Below, piece after piece: positions 1 to 12,506 of a DNA stretch of 64,000 nucleotides. How positions within the stretch are numbered: the first letter of the stretch is position 1; each line of letters starts with the position of its first letter. This DNA is from Himantopus leucocephalus (taxonomy: Eukaryota > Chordata > Aves > Charadriiformes > Recurvirostridae): positions 82,680,185-82,744,184 of the forward strand of contig RSEF01000003.1 in assembly GCA_003993805.1 (NCBI GenBank), given 5' to 3'. Below the pieces are notes generated by a model, which was not told where the DNA came from, did not search any database, and saw nothing but the letters and a program-made list of their open reading frames with translations. Made by a program: the position numbers and the translations under genes.

Positions 1-3000
1 TTTTGCTAGGAAAAGAAGGGAAGAAGGGACCACTTGAATCAAAGGCTATATCTGCATACTTGCTAATGGAACAACCATTTATTTCTTAGTGCCAGGAAGC
101 CATCCCCACCACTCAGTTTTGATTGCTTACAGAGCTGGATAGCTGAATTACCCCCAGCAGCCCTTAGGCTCATGGCAGGTATCACTTTTCCATGCAATGC
201 TTGGGCACAGCATGGGAGTTAGGACAGTTCACTAACTACTCCCAGTAGTGTGTTTGGAAGCAGCTGTAGTATTTTGGAGGGCAGGAGAATTTAACAGTAT
301 GGATACAGGGCATTTCATGTCAGCTAACATCACTGGTAAAGAGTGTTCCTGGCCATGACTAACTTACATGCATAAGCACAGCAACCAAGGACATTTCTGC
401 TGTTATAAAGAGACCCCATGTCAGGTAATTTCTTCTAGAAATGAACTGTACTTTTCCACCAGCTAAAAATTAACTGTTTGTTTGACCCCTCCACTGCCTT
501 GAAAAGCTGTTGTGGGATCCAGATGGGTTCCAGCAAGCAGGGCTCATCTCTCACTTCCAGTTTACTTCATGTTGTTGGTTACTTTATACCAGCATTTTTT
601 TGACAAAAGTTATTTTCCACGTAATTGGCACTTTTCCCTCCATTGTCTTGATCTCTTTACACATCTGGCATATGTATGCAGCAGTAATACCTGCACTGTG
701 ACTATGGATGCAGATAAATACTTAAGATGTTAGCACATGGCTGCTCTGGAAATTTGGCCTCTGTAACTGGCAGTTCTCAATGATACAAAAAATCTAATAT
801 TGTCATGGTTTGTAAAAATAAACTCACTTGTTCTCTTATAGATTTGGATCATACCCTTACTCTGTGCTAATATATACACTTTTTAAAAGTAAAATCCTGA
901 TTTATGTACTTTTTGAAACTTCTGAAAGTTCATGACTGATATCCATCAGCTGCACATAGGAAAATAAAACTCACTGAACATCATTATCAACATCTATTTT
1001 ATTTCAGAGAAAAATAAATAGAGCATGGACAATAACTTTGCCTTTGTGAAAAGAAATTTATATATGAAATCACACTACTAGCTCACTGATAAATTCTGAA
1101 AAAGCCTAATTCTACAACTTTCTTTTTTTAAACGCCATTTTAAAGGTATAAGACATCAACATACTGGGGGTCAATAGACATTATTTTGAAAATCATGCAC
1201 AATTTTTTAATTAATTAGATCCTTCATTTGGATTACTGTAACATATTGCATAGAATTTTTGTGCAATATGTATGCACATGACCTACATATACAGCTCTTG
1301 AGATTTTAATAGAAATGTTTTTCTGATATGGTATTCTTTTAAACAGTTGCAGTACAGAAAGTTTCATAGTCCTGTTCAGTTATGTAGAAATATTTCATAG
1401 ACATTGATTGTGTGAATACTGTATGTGTATAAATTAATTAAAACTATTTATGAATAGAAGTTTTAGCTAGAATGTGTTTCTTGGTGTGATATCAATGTAA
1501 CTGAGAGCAGATTTTATCCCATTAATAAACAGAAATTGATAAAAGCATGACAACATTTCATTTTAAAATCTGAGTTCAGTGTACTTCTATCTTGTAATTA
1601 TCACAGAAGATTAGGAATACTATGCATGAGCTACATTTGCATACTCTATTGTACATAATTTTTACCGTTATATTCTCTCTAAATTCACTTTTTTTTTTTT
1701 TTTGTAATAAAAGTCCTCAACAAAACACCATCAACCAATGAAACAAAGCCTGATTGACTGCTGCGGGATTTTTCAAATTAGCTTTGTCTAGCAACTTTTG
1801 CTTCAGCTATCTTTTTGCAGCTCTCCCAAGAGAGAAAGAAAATAAGACTGGCCTTTGCCACGCTTGTAAAACTGTTATTCTCTAGGGAGGGATGATCAGA
1901 ACAGAGCTGATCAAAACAGCCCTTCTGGTTTCTCTCAGAATGTAACTGCAGTGATGCTTATTTTAAAAATGGGCTTCTCATCCATTCCCTCTTACAAAAT
2001 TTAGAGTATCTGAGCCCTGTAATGAAATGCGTTTTACATTAGATACACCATATAAACAATTCCTGGAGCAGAGAGAGATCTCAGCACTTCCAGTCCCAAT
2101 TAACCTGTGGGTTTCCTCTTGTGGTATGACTCTGGCCTATTAAATCTTGTATTTCTTGCTGCAAAGTGGCACAAGTTCAATGGGAGACATGGAAAGTGTC
2201 TTTCTCTTCCAGAAAATTGTATCCCAGCAGCTAGAGAAAGCTTCTGGGAGGTGGATGCAGTAGGTTTGAATTCCCTCCAGCTGAAGCAAGAAGTGAATCC
2301 AGTTCATTCTCCAAGCCCTTAAAGAGAAAGGGTTTGTAGCACAACCACATCCTTTGGTGATCTTTCAGAAAAATATGGATCTTTAAAAGGCTCTATCTTG
2401 TTAATGTCTCTGAAGATGACTTACATAGAGAAATCCCTCATTTCTGTGTTCCAGTGGGATGGAGGCAGAAGAGATGGGTGGTATTTTACATGCCTACAGT
2501 GTGGAATTTCAGGGATTTAACAACTTTAATGTCAAGCATGGACATGTAACAAATTTAGATTCTACCAGTTACATAGATGTTTAGGAAGAAGGAGATGAGG
2601 GGAACAGGAAAACAATTGTGAAAGAAGCTTGAATTTAGATAACCTGAAATCCACTTGTGCCCTGTTATTAAATGCCTATGAGCCCTTTATTTACCCTAGT
2701 GCATTCATGTCAGAGCACAGGCAGAGACGCTGAAAAAATGATCGTCCATATTGTTAAAATGCTAGTACGCTCTCTGGCACAATATCACTCTCTTCCAACT
2801 AGTGTGCTTGAAAATAATTCTCAGGCATGCATTGGAAATTAGCACAGAGTAGGAATCATTCCCAATAGGCAGTTTGAATGTTGTTAGCTTGTTTTTGATG
2901 GCAAGAGAGCTTAATAGTAAGGATGTGCCAGTTGGCTTCAGTGTCAAAGAAAGCCCAAGGCTCTGTTTAGTTTGCTATTGTAGATATAGTCGGACTGGTT

Positions 3001-3592
3001 CTAACATCTAAATCTAAATCTAAACCTTATTTTATTCTGCAGATTAGGTGCAGGCTGTTTTGGGATGCTGCCCCTTGTGATTCGGAATTGATCTTGCAAA
3101 CACCTATTCATATAAATTACTGTAACTGAAACAGTTCCACTGATGTTAACAAGCTGCCTATAAAGTCAGGACAAACATTTGTGAGTGAGGTTTTGCAGAA
3201 TCAGCACATGGTGGGACAGGTGCAAAATAGAAACTTAGAATCTGATTCCTGTGCAGTAGTGCATTACGCTTCCAGGGAAACTGAAATCCTAACCACCAAA
3301 GCAATCTGTCTCACCTTTGGTTTGTTTATCCATGCATCAGTTGATTCTGTAGCCTTTCTCCAAATCAGTAGTCGTATGGAATTATCTTTATTCATATCCC
3401 CTTATATAAGCAGATGGCGAAAAACTAGTCCCCTAAAAATGTTGCCTTTGTAAGAATAAGTAAATTATTCCTCACTGTGCAGTAGTTACACAATCAATAT
3501 GGTTTCTTCTTTTCATCCTTTCATCCTCAGTAACTTTCTCACATTATTGTCTATTCCCTTATCAAGGAGTTTCTTCCTCGAAGAAACAGGAA
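1..3592. other. AT-rich non-coding DNA, no gene seen
   Basis: The stretch is AT-rich and CpG-poor. Open frames are at most 90 codons, mutually overlapping and without recognisable domains, so I treat them as chance. A T-run lies at 1689-1703. No transposon end, LTR or RNA gene is recognisable. Confidence 0.6.
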
Positions 3593-4031
3593 CATTATAG
3601 AATAGTAGAATTGTCTAGGTTGGAAGGGACCTTTAAGATCATCAAGTCTAACCATCAGCCTAACACTGCCAAAACCACTACTACACCATGTCCCTAGGCA
3701 CCACATCTACACATCTTTTAAATAGTTCCAGGGATGGTGACTCAACCGCATCCTTGGGCATCCTGTTCCAATTCCTAACAACCTTTTCTGTCAATACATT
3801 TTTCCTAATATCCAATCTAAACCTCCCCTGGTGTAATTTGAGGACATTTTCTCCTGTCCTATCGCTTATTACATGGGAGAAGAGACTGACCCCCGCCTCG
3901 CTACACCCTCCTTTCAGGTAGTTGTAGAGAGCAATAAGGTCTCCCTTCAGCCTCCTTTCCTCCAGGCTAAACAACCCCAGTTCCCACAGCCGCTCCTCGT
4001 AAGAGTTGTTCTCCAGACCCCTCACCAGTTT
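3593..4031 (-). mobile_element. CR1 LINE 3' end, 5'-truncated
   Basis: This is a non-LTR retrotransposon fragment read on the minus strand. A 114-codon frame (3681-4025, minus) corresponds to the C-terminal end of CR1 ORF2, downstream of the reverse transcriptase domain. It contains the recognisable stretches [17 protein letters not shown] and [16 protein letters not shown], then a degraded form of the usual DRTRGN...[10 protein letters not shown]...NWNRMP region. The tail at 3593-3640, read on the plus strand, is the CR1 3' terminus (TTGGAAGGGACC with degraded tail units). The copy is 5'-truncated, the usual result of incomplete reverse transcription. It resembles the copies at 52798 and 55553 more than those at 24921 and 40236, so at least two CR1 subfamilies are present. 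Subfamily naming needs a repeat library. Confidence 0.93.
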
Positions 4032-4635
4032 CTGTACTTATGTGCTATCTGTACTTGTCCTAAATATGAAAAGCTAAAAAACAAGGTGTTATTAATTATT
4101 TAGAAAATAAAATTACTGGCTGTTATTATTATGCTAAATGCCAGTTTGTTTATTATGTTAATGTCAAAAAGCCCCAGTAAGGAAATGGAAGGTCAAGTTC
4201 CACATGTAGTTTGAGCTGCACAAATATAAAGGAAAAATACAGACTCTGAACCTCAGTTTGGAAAGAAAGAAGCAATAATGGCCAAGTTTAAGAATCAAAG
4301 GGCCAAGAAATAAAATCAGTTGGACAGTTCCCTCTCTTCTGCCACCCATACCCAGTGACATCTACAACAAGCCTTCATGCATCCCACACTTTCCACACAC
4401 TCCACCACCTCTACCCCTTACATAGCAGTATGAGCTGGTTTACATGTCTCACCTTCTCACATTCTTTTGTTATTTCTGGAACAATCCTAAGAAAGACTGC
4501 AGCCGTCTTCACACTTCATTTTCTACAACTACCTCTCACAGAGTCCTGATGATACCTCTGCCATCCATGTCCTGTGTTCCCTTCTCAGCAGACTAAAGTA
4601 TAGGGGACTTCATTTCTTCCATTTGTGGAAATATT
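4032..4635. other. Non-coding spacer, pyrimidine-rich from about 4360
   Basis: This separates two minus-strand CR1 ends. The second half (about 4360-4620) is conspicuously C/T-rich on the plus strand. It has the texture of the pyrimidine-rich 3' part of some ancient LINEs, but I cannot assign it. No gene is seen. Confidence 0.45.
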
Positions 4636-5043
4636 GAATCATAGAAGTCCCACTTGAAGTGGGACTATATCACCACCGGGTCAGTTGGCTTTTTTTGCCA
4701 AGTCTTGGAAAAATCCAAGGACAGAAAGTTCACCCTTATACCTTGTTGGGTAACATGTCCCAGTGCTATACTACCTTTCTGGAGAAGTTTTTCTTCTCTC
4801 TAATCTGAATGTCCCTAGCCACAGTTTGTGGCCTTGTTATGTCTTCTGCCAATGCTACAAAGTCTTCAGCTCTGTCATCTTCGTAACTGACTTTCAAGCT
4901 GTTGTAGGCTGCTATTACCTTGCCCCTAATCTGCCTCTTCACCAGACTAATGAAGCATAGGTCTTTCAGCCCACCCTTAGAGGTGAACCTTGGCAGCCTC
5001 TGCTGGAGCCCCATATCTCTCATGGACTGGGAGACACCAAACT
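4636..5043 (-). mobile_element. Old, diverged CR1 LINE 3' end
   Basis: The element starts at a GAATCATAGA-type 3' terminus at 4636 and runs into the C-terminal part of CR1 ORF2 on the minus strand. The 85-codon frame at 4766-5023 (minus) keeps a degraded LCFISLVKRQIRGKVIAAYNSL, which matches the CR1 pattern [21 protein letters not shown]. The sequence beyond 4990 matches the CR1 segment around the RLRELG region and upstream. Divergence is clearly higher than in the neighbouring copy at 3593, so this is an older insertion. A perfect 10-bp inverted repeat with a 1-nt centre (4646-4666) sits at the 3' end where the GGTTGGAAGGGACC-type sequence would be expected. Confidence 0.75.
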
Positions 5044-7800
5044 GATGTTTTCAACTCCTCCATCTTTTCCTTTTGCTCCCTTTCTCCTCCTTTACATCTG
5101 CCTATTTTTTATCCTTTGTTACTCATTTTTACGGTGGGTCCCATGAGATTTTCTCACTTCTTTGTCTCTTTTCCTTTGCACATTATTCCTAATGCTGTTC
5201 CCTTCACTCTCATTAATAACAATTCAGATTTCTTGTTCGTGATATTTGTAATTCTACAGTTCTCTGACGTTTACTCTGATTGCAAGTTTAGTTTTGCACT
5301 TCATTTGCAGAAAAGGACATCAGCTTGGTCTTCATTTGGGACCCACGTAATTCTTTTGTTGCTGATATCTTCGTGTATGACCATCATGTGGTTTTCACTG
5401 CCAGGATCTGTTGCAGTGCTCTGTACCTGGACTTTTTAGTGACTTTCAGTTGATGAGTGGTTTCTTCTTGTTTGTTGTAAAGGTTGATGAATTATTCTCC
5501 TCTCAGGATCTCTTGCCTCAGCAAAGTTGTTCCATCTCTCACTTCCATCCCTACCAGCTCTTTGCCTTTCTTTCCCACTCTTCAGTGCAATGCATGGCAT
5601 AATTATCTGATTTGTTTGCTCATAGAATCTGTGTAGCATATTGGTTTTTGTTAAAAGCCTGTGACTGGGCAAAAAGGTCTACTGTTTTCTTTGCCCTGGA
5701 TACTACACTCTGGGTCAGGTGAAACTGAATCCAGTGGGGAGGGAGGTGATTCATTCCTGGAGAAGAGGCCTGTGCTCAGCTCAGGGAGGTTCTAGAGTGT
5801 AACGTGAAACAAACAAACAAACAAAGTTATTAAAAACTTAGAAAATAGAGAAAATGCTGCATGAGAAAGGACTAACTGACTTCTAAGATAACCAAAGGAA
5901 ATAAAGCGCACAAACAAAAACCTTAACCATACAAACTTCCTTTGGATATTCACAGCCCATTAGATGGTTTTGGTGTATTCACTTGTGAGGAATATGCAGC
6001 CAGTTGGACTCAAAATTCTGGATGACCCAGCATCCTGCTCAATTGCCTTACTGAACTGCTCACCCTGCAAGACCATCAGGATCCAGTTCCTCCACTGATA
6101 CTCTCAGAACGAAAGTTGCTGATGGAAATTCTTGGAGGAGGCTTACTTCCTTACAAATTTGTTACATTCTTCAGTCAGTACTAACATTTTTCTTGCTAAA
6201 ATAAATCAACTTCTCCAGACTAATTGATTTCCATATGTAAAACCACAGCTTCTATTTTCTTCAACTGATTCATCACAACCTCCTTCTGCCCCCATTTTTG
6301 TCTCCTCAGAGGACCTTGCCAATTTCTTTGGGAGAAAGGAGATAAAATGTGTCTGATCTCTTTCTCTGATTTTTTTTCCCTTCTCACCCTTTCGCATTTC
6401 TTCAATGTTGAGGATGAAGAAGCTTTTCATTCTGTTCTTCTCTAACTCCATGAAGTAGTCTAGAGAGTCTCATCCTGTCTCCTTACCTCACATTGTGATC
6501 CTTATGACTTCTTTGACGGCTGATTTTTGTCTCACATTACGTGTTCTGTATTTTTCCAATCTTACGGAAAAAAAAAATACAAACCAGAAACAAAAGCACT
6601 CAAACGCACCCCTGCATTTGCTTCAGTCTTCTTTTCCATTTCCCTTGGTTTTTTTTTTAGTGCCAAGTCAATTTAATTTCTCGTTTCCATCAAAAATCTG
6701 TTCAGGTGTGGCTGTTGTGCACTGCAGTCTATAAAAGCCCTATTACCTTTTTCATTTCTGATGGCAAATACTAGAACCAATGTTCCAATCTCATTCCCTG
6801 CTCTGGTTGCCGTCAGCAGTCATCCATCTTCAACATTGCCATGTGTTTTTTTCTTGAAACAGTGTCCTCTTTTGCTATGGTGACTCTGTCCTCTTCTAAG
6901 TCTCTGTTGCTGTGTCCTGTAGAGACTCCTCTTCATGCCTGCTTCTCCTCTCTGTGGATGTTCCATGTATTTCTGCCCACGGTCCTTTCTTCTTCCTCTT
7001 CTAAACATGGGTAATCTTGTCCGTCTCAGTTCAACAACAATTCACCAATCATCTGCCACTTCACAGTAGAGCAATCTTTTTCTGTCTAAAACAAGATTTT
7101 GAATTGTTTCTCCAATATTTCCTCATGAATATCTAGTCACCTCATCTAGCATAACACAGCTAAACAAATATTGTAAGGAAGATTAAAAGAGCTTTTGCTC
7201 TTACTTGCTAAATCTCCATGCAGGGGGAAGTGCTTATAACTGTCATTCAACACACCTAACTCAGATATCCTCTCTAGGTCCTCAGGGGTAAGTTACATTT
7301 AAATAATATGTCTTCCTTTTGTACAATACCTTTAAGACGCAGCTTTTTCCTTTATCCCTACTCCCCATATTATAATCCTCTTGGATGGTATTTGTCTGAT
7401 TTCAAGCACCTATATGCAGTATAGACATCTGCATCTGTGTTCTTTTTTTGGATTCTTTCTTAGTCAGTGTAGAAAAGTAGTTACTTATAGAGTGGAATTT
7501 TTACTAAAATAGACATCCAATCAAAAAATTTTTTAAATTCTTTTCCCCCAAAAGTTCCTATATCTCTTGAAGGACTAGCTCATACGTAAATATTCATGCT
7601 GCAGATGTCTAAAATTAGTTGAAATCAATCTTGTCCTCTTTTCCCTTTCTCTCTTTAGCACTGCAATTTCTTTCCTTTTGATCCTACCAAAGGCAAACTA
7701 TCTCCATTTAGAGTCCACTTCAAAATAGTGATGCAGGTTCGTTTTCCCAGGCTGTAACTCAGACTATATAATTCATACTTATACATCCCTTCACTAGCTA
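5044..7800. other. Pyrimidine-rich non-coding block
   Basis: Over about 2.7 kb the plus strand is strongly enriched in C and T, with many CTTCTC/TCCTTT-like words. The 149-codon frame at 4990-5439 and others here are stop-poor because of this composition and show no domain. A short (AAAC)n lies at 5806-5825. The block could be a long-decayed LINE 3' region or simply skewed intronic sequence; I could not identify it. Confidence 0.4.
5806..5825. repeat. (AAAC)n microsatellite
   Basis: Five tandem AAAC-type units, a simple repeat. Confidence 0.9.
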
Positions 7801-9569
7801 TACCTTTCATCTGAAATCAAGTTTATGCTACTTATCTTGCTCACAGCATTTCACCTCTCATTTACTGTTCAGACTGACAGCCACATACGGTTACCCATGG
7901 CTGTAACTCCATATTGTTCACTTAAGACGTTTTTGAACAAACATGTATAGTTCCTCCCAGGCTATCGTGCTTATTTAAGGCAATATTCCCATAAACATCT
8001 GCAATGCTGTAGAAATTAGGTTTTTAGGAAACCCCACCAGATATCTTTTTTCCTGTGATGCTTACAAGAAGCTTGTCAAGTGCTTGGCTTCTGTCACACA
8101 GAGGGCCCTGATCTGGATGTTCAACCAGAATTCTCTTTCTTTTCTTGTTCAGTTTGTCTCACTCTGCCATAAAAATCAATATTTTTAAGCAAGGACTGTT
8201 TTCAGTCTGTGTTCACATGGTACTTAGCACAAAGACATCTCAGACTATGACTAGATCTTCAAAATGTTAGGAAAATTTAAAGAAATAATAATAAAAATAT
8301 GAGATATTTTTGTACCTAAAATGCTTGGTGCTTTAATTATATCTAAATCTCAAATGAACACAATCTACCTTTTCTTTGGTACTTTGAAAATTCACTATGA
8401 ATATTATTTTTATGGTGCCTCAGTGGGAGAAAAGACTATTATTGTTCAGTAATTATAGCCATATATGTTACTTAATTCTTGTAGGGTAAGAAGGACAAGC
8501 CTGCATTTTAGACTGAATTTTGCACCTGTCTTTATTGGGAATGGCAAGCTATTTACAGTAATTCAGGAGCATTCCTACCAGATAGCTCAGGAGTGACAGG
8601 ACTGGATTATGTGTTATTTCTTAGGTCACAAGGAGACAAAAAAAACCCCAAAAGAATTATTTTCCCCAGTCCCCTCCAGTGTTCCCAGTTCATATACTTT
8701 GACTGTCATATGTTTGCTTTGTTTATGGAAGGTTTTAATTTTTATAAAGGTAGATAGCAGTATTGCTTTGGATTTGTTTCATATTTGCATAGGCTCTGCA
8801 CTGAATTAATTAAGTATAGTTAAAGCTGATTTTTTTTTTTTTAAATCAGATGAGTATTACTGTGTAGTATCAGATTAACTGAGGAAAATATTACACTGCT
8901 GTTGATATTTATAGTGCATTTAATATTTTTAAGGATTTACTTTGTTTTGTTCTTTAATCTATATCATGAATAATTCCATTCCTAATAAATACTACTGAAT
9001 AAAAAGGAACGTGTGTAGTGTTATTGCCTTTATCATCAATAGTCAGGAGGATATTTATCTTAGCCTAGTTATTTTCCTTTTCACTTTATTTATATAATCT
9101 CCAGACATATACATAAACAAATAAACTTTCCTGTCAAGTTTATATAACCTAGGATGCAGAAAACTGTCACTTTATTTCATTAAGTTCAGATCCATCTCAC
9201 AGAGCTGAGACATGAATTTGCAGTGACTGAGTGCGGTCAGAAAGCAGAAAGAACATCATACACTAGCCTAGAGAGCCAGTGAATGTTTTTAATATGTATT
9301 TATTTCCATAAATGTAAGTGCTGAGCAGCTGATTTTATTAAAATTATGGCATATTACACTTAGGATCTCTATTTGCCTGTTTGCTGGAAGCTGAAGTATC
9401 AGTTTTTGAATTGCCATTTTAGGCAATTTTTTGCAGAGTGACAGATGCAGATTTTCATCAGGATCACAGTAAGCTGTTGCCTAAGATCTGAACTCTAGAG
9501 AACAAGCCCCACTAGAACTACACAAAAATATGTTAAATTAATATCACGATTGTGGAGGCATGAACTACA

Positions 9570-9790
9570 CAAGAAAAAAAAAAAATATAGATATCCAAGG
9601 TTATGACCCCTTGAGGTATAGTTCTTTGAGAAAATTAAAAAAAAAAAGGAAAAAAAATTCCAAAGTTGACAAATAATTAGATTACATGGGAAAAAAGATC
9701 AGGAAACATTTTGTCTTCCTTTGATCTGATTGCATGTTTATAGAAAAAAAAAATCATTTCAGTAGGATGAAAAAAATAAAAAAAATCACC
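9570..9790. repeat. Cluster of A-rich tracts
   Basis: Five A-runs of about 7 to 14 bases lie within 220 bp (near 9572, 9637, 9650, 9746 and 9768-9785). They look like low-complexity sequence. No SINE body precedes them and the intervening DNA is unique. Confidence 0.7.
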
Positions 9791-10466
9791 TGAAATACTA
9801 GTGAGATTATGCTATGCTCTACTTTCTAAACTTGTAAAAACCTGTTTTTCTCTCAATGATATGACTTTTTATTCCTGGCCATGTTCATACATTCTCATTA
9901 GTCTCATGATGCAGGTTCATAATTCTGTCTCAAGGGAGGCCTCCACTCATGTTTTCTCTGCCCTCTGTTTTCAAATGGGGAAATGAGCATAATTGATAGC
10001 TGTGCTTAGTTCCCTTTGAAGCTCTTGAGTACAGAACCTAGTGGAAAAAAAAAGACCAAAAAAAAAGTGGTTTTGTACATTTATGGGGGAAAGGAGACTG
10101 CAGAAGGACAAAGGAGGAAGGAAAGCTGGAGGATGAAGGAAAAATGGGAGAAAATCATGAGGGAACTGCAGCTGAAGACAAAATGCAATATAGTATCAGA
10201 TTGCAAGAACAGACGGACAGAAGTATGAGTGAATTCCAAAAGTCGCTTCCTCTAGAGATCTTGTGTCACAGATGCCGCTGCTGCTGAAGTATAGGATTTA
10301 AACATCCATCAAAAGCCTGCTGTTGTCCTGGTGGGAAAATAAATAGTTCAACATATTGCTCGTCTAAACCAAAGTTACCCTGTAAAGGCTTAGAAGGTTG
10401 GGAAACTTGGGACCCACGAAGGCTTCTCTCCATTCTCTCACTCACCCAGTTCTCTGCCTCCTTTTT

Positions 10467-10490
10467 GTCTCTCTGTCTCTCTCTTTTTAT
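10467..10490. repeat. CT-rich microsatellite
   Basis: A short run of TCTCTC/TGTCTCTC units. Confidence 0.75.
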
Positions 10491-10522
10491 CTATAAATGT
10501 AGAAAATATGCATAATTATAAA

Positions 10523-10640
10523 CAATATATATACACTACATATAGCATGTATATAAGTATGTATGAATAAGTATAGGTAGGTATAAGAGTGTGTGTGTAG
10601 GTGTGTATATATATACATACGTGTATGTATGTATGTATAA
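10523..10640. repeat. Compound TA/TG/GTAT microsatellite
   Basis: About 120 bp of interrupted TATA, GTGT and GTAT repeats ending in four GTAT units. The 63-codon minus-strand frame at 10487-10678 (Tyr/His/Thr-rich) is a translation artefact of this repeat. Confidence 0.88.
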
Positions 10641-11884
10641 AATCCATGCTTATTCTTCTTAAGCCCGACTGAAATCAAGAAAAATCTTATTTAGGAGCTG
10701 TCTGAATTTCAAAGTGAGATTGTATGCAATAATTTCATGCATGTGTGCACTCATAAACACATTGTACATTCACAGCTTTAATGTTCAAATGCAAAGTATA
10801 GATCAATGTTATAATTTATTGAAGACATCTATCAGAATTGGAAACATTTCCAGAAGGAGAAAAAATAAATCAAGTAACCTTAAAAAGTTTGGAATTCAGG
10901 TTGGATCCGTACCAAGTGTAATTAACCAGTATAGCTATTCAGCGTCGTTTTTTAAATGGGCTTGAATGTGAAATCGTGTTTTTTCTTCTTTTCTTTTTCT
11001 AGTGGGAAACAAAAGGATTAGACAGGCTTTGGACAGAATTGCTTGAAAACACAACAGATCTAAAGTTCTTTCATCTTCATCCCAGGAAATCTCTAGCCTG
11101 GACACGACTGAGAAGTGTAAGAGTCTTCCTGCTTGTAAAATAGTCCTTGTAAATTAATCTGCTGAGCGTGGCATGAAAAAAACAAGAGCCAAAGCCCAGC
11201 TCTCGCTTTAACATTACTACTGTTGGATTCTGTTGAAATAAATAAGGATCATTAGATTGAAGGCCAAGCCTTATGTCTGTGTTGACTGGCACTTGGAAGA
11301 GCTTATTCTAAATGGGATACAGCTCATACAGAAAATACTTTCTTTCTTACAGTGTTTAGTTGTGCAGTCAAAGTCATGAATTTTCTTAACTGTTTCTGGA
11401 TTTGTATAGCTGCTGAAACAGTAGATATTCACCTCATTCTTCTTCTCTTCTTTTTTATAACACCATAAAATTGTTATATGAGTTATTAATGAGGATCTAG
11501 ACTTTTGACCTTTGATACTTGGCTGAGGACAAATTTATCAAAGTGGAGCTGTGGTAGAGCCAGTTGGAGTCTGTTGAGGTGTAAGAATCTATATTCAGTG
11601 TCATTAAGTAAAGGTAATAAAAAGTACTGCTGTTTGCGACTGTTCTTAAAACGTGTTAAAAAATTGTCAGTGCTGGCCTGACAGAAGCTGATCATTGGTG
11701 GAGCTGCTGTCATTGCTCCAGTCTAGTTCAAAGAAAGTTCTGTAACATAACACAGAAAGGCACAGAGGAGAGACTGCTTCACTCATTGTAATATTTTTTT
11801 CAGTTTTCTCACAAAAACTGTGAGGGGTAGTTAGCCTAGACCCATAATTTTCTGCAGACCCATAAACTAAGTTCTATTTTATGA

Positions 11885-12506
11885 GAAATGCTGACAAGAA
11901 CCTCATGAAGTTCAACAAGGGGAAGTACAAAGTCCTGCCACTGGGGAGGAATAACCCCGTGCAGCACTACATGCTGGGGGCCAACTGGCTGCAAAACAAC
12001 TTTGCAGAAAAGGACCTGGGGTCCAGGTGGTGAGCAAGTTGAACGTGAGCTGCAACAATGTGTTACTGCAGCCAAACACATCAATGGGATCCTGGGATGC
12101 ATGAGAACAGCATCCCGGAATGCATGAGAAGGAGGGGGTCAAGAGAGGTGATCCTTCCCTGCTAATTTGGCGCTGGTGGGACATAGCTGGAGTGCAGGGT
12201 CCAGTTCTGGGGTCCACAGAACGAGAGACACAGGCATATTGGAATGAGTCCAGCAAAGGACCAGAAGGATGGTTATGAGGAGACATACAAGGAGAGGCTG
12301 AGAGATCTGGGACTGTTTGTCCTGGAGAAGAAGAGGCTCAGGGGGATCTTAGCAATGTGTATAAATACCTGACTGGGGGGAAGTAAAGAAGCTGGATGCA
12401 GTCCTGTGTAACCTGCTCTGGCTTATCCTGCTCTGAGAAGGGGGTTTGGGCTAGACAATCTCCAAATGTCCCTCACCATCTCAACCGTTCTGTGATCCTA
12501 TGATAC
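11885..12506 (+). mobile_element. CR1 LINE 3' end, 5'-truncated
   Basis: Reads on the plus strand from late ORF2 (AACCTCATGAAGTTCAACAA, the CR1 NLMKFNKGK region) through the [21 protein letters not shown] region and the GAGAGGCTGAGAGATCTGG (ERLRDLG) motif to a 3' tail TTCTGTGATCCTATGATA. Indels and stops break every frame, and the part just before the tail is shortened compared with younger copies. The 124-codon frame on the opposite strand (11912-12286) is its antisense shadow. The higher divergence points to an older CR1 subfamily than the copies at 24921 or 40236. Confidence 0.88.

Larger units (their letters stand above)
7801..11884. other. AT-rich non-coding DNA
   Basis: No gene or transposon is recognisable. 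Poly-T runs, A-rich tracts and one TA/TG microsatellite are listed separately. Open frames do not exceed 83 codons and have no features of real exons. Confidence 0.55.

Noticed and set aside
4646..4666. 10-bp-arm inverted repeat at the end of an old CR1
   Set aside because: This length is expected about once per window when several spacings are allowed, and it lies in a decayed CR1 tail.
4990..5439. 149-codon plus-strand open frame, hydrophobic, possible membrane protein
   Set aside because: It starts inside a CR1 copy and runs into C/T-rich DNA, which gives Phe/Leu/Ser codons and few stops. There is no domain, no splice logic and no conserved pattern.
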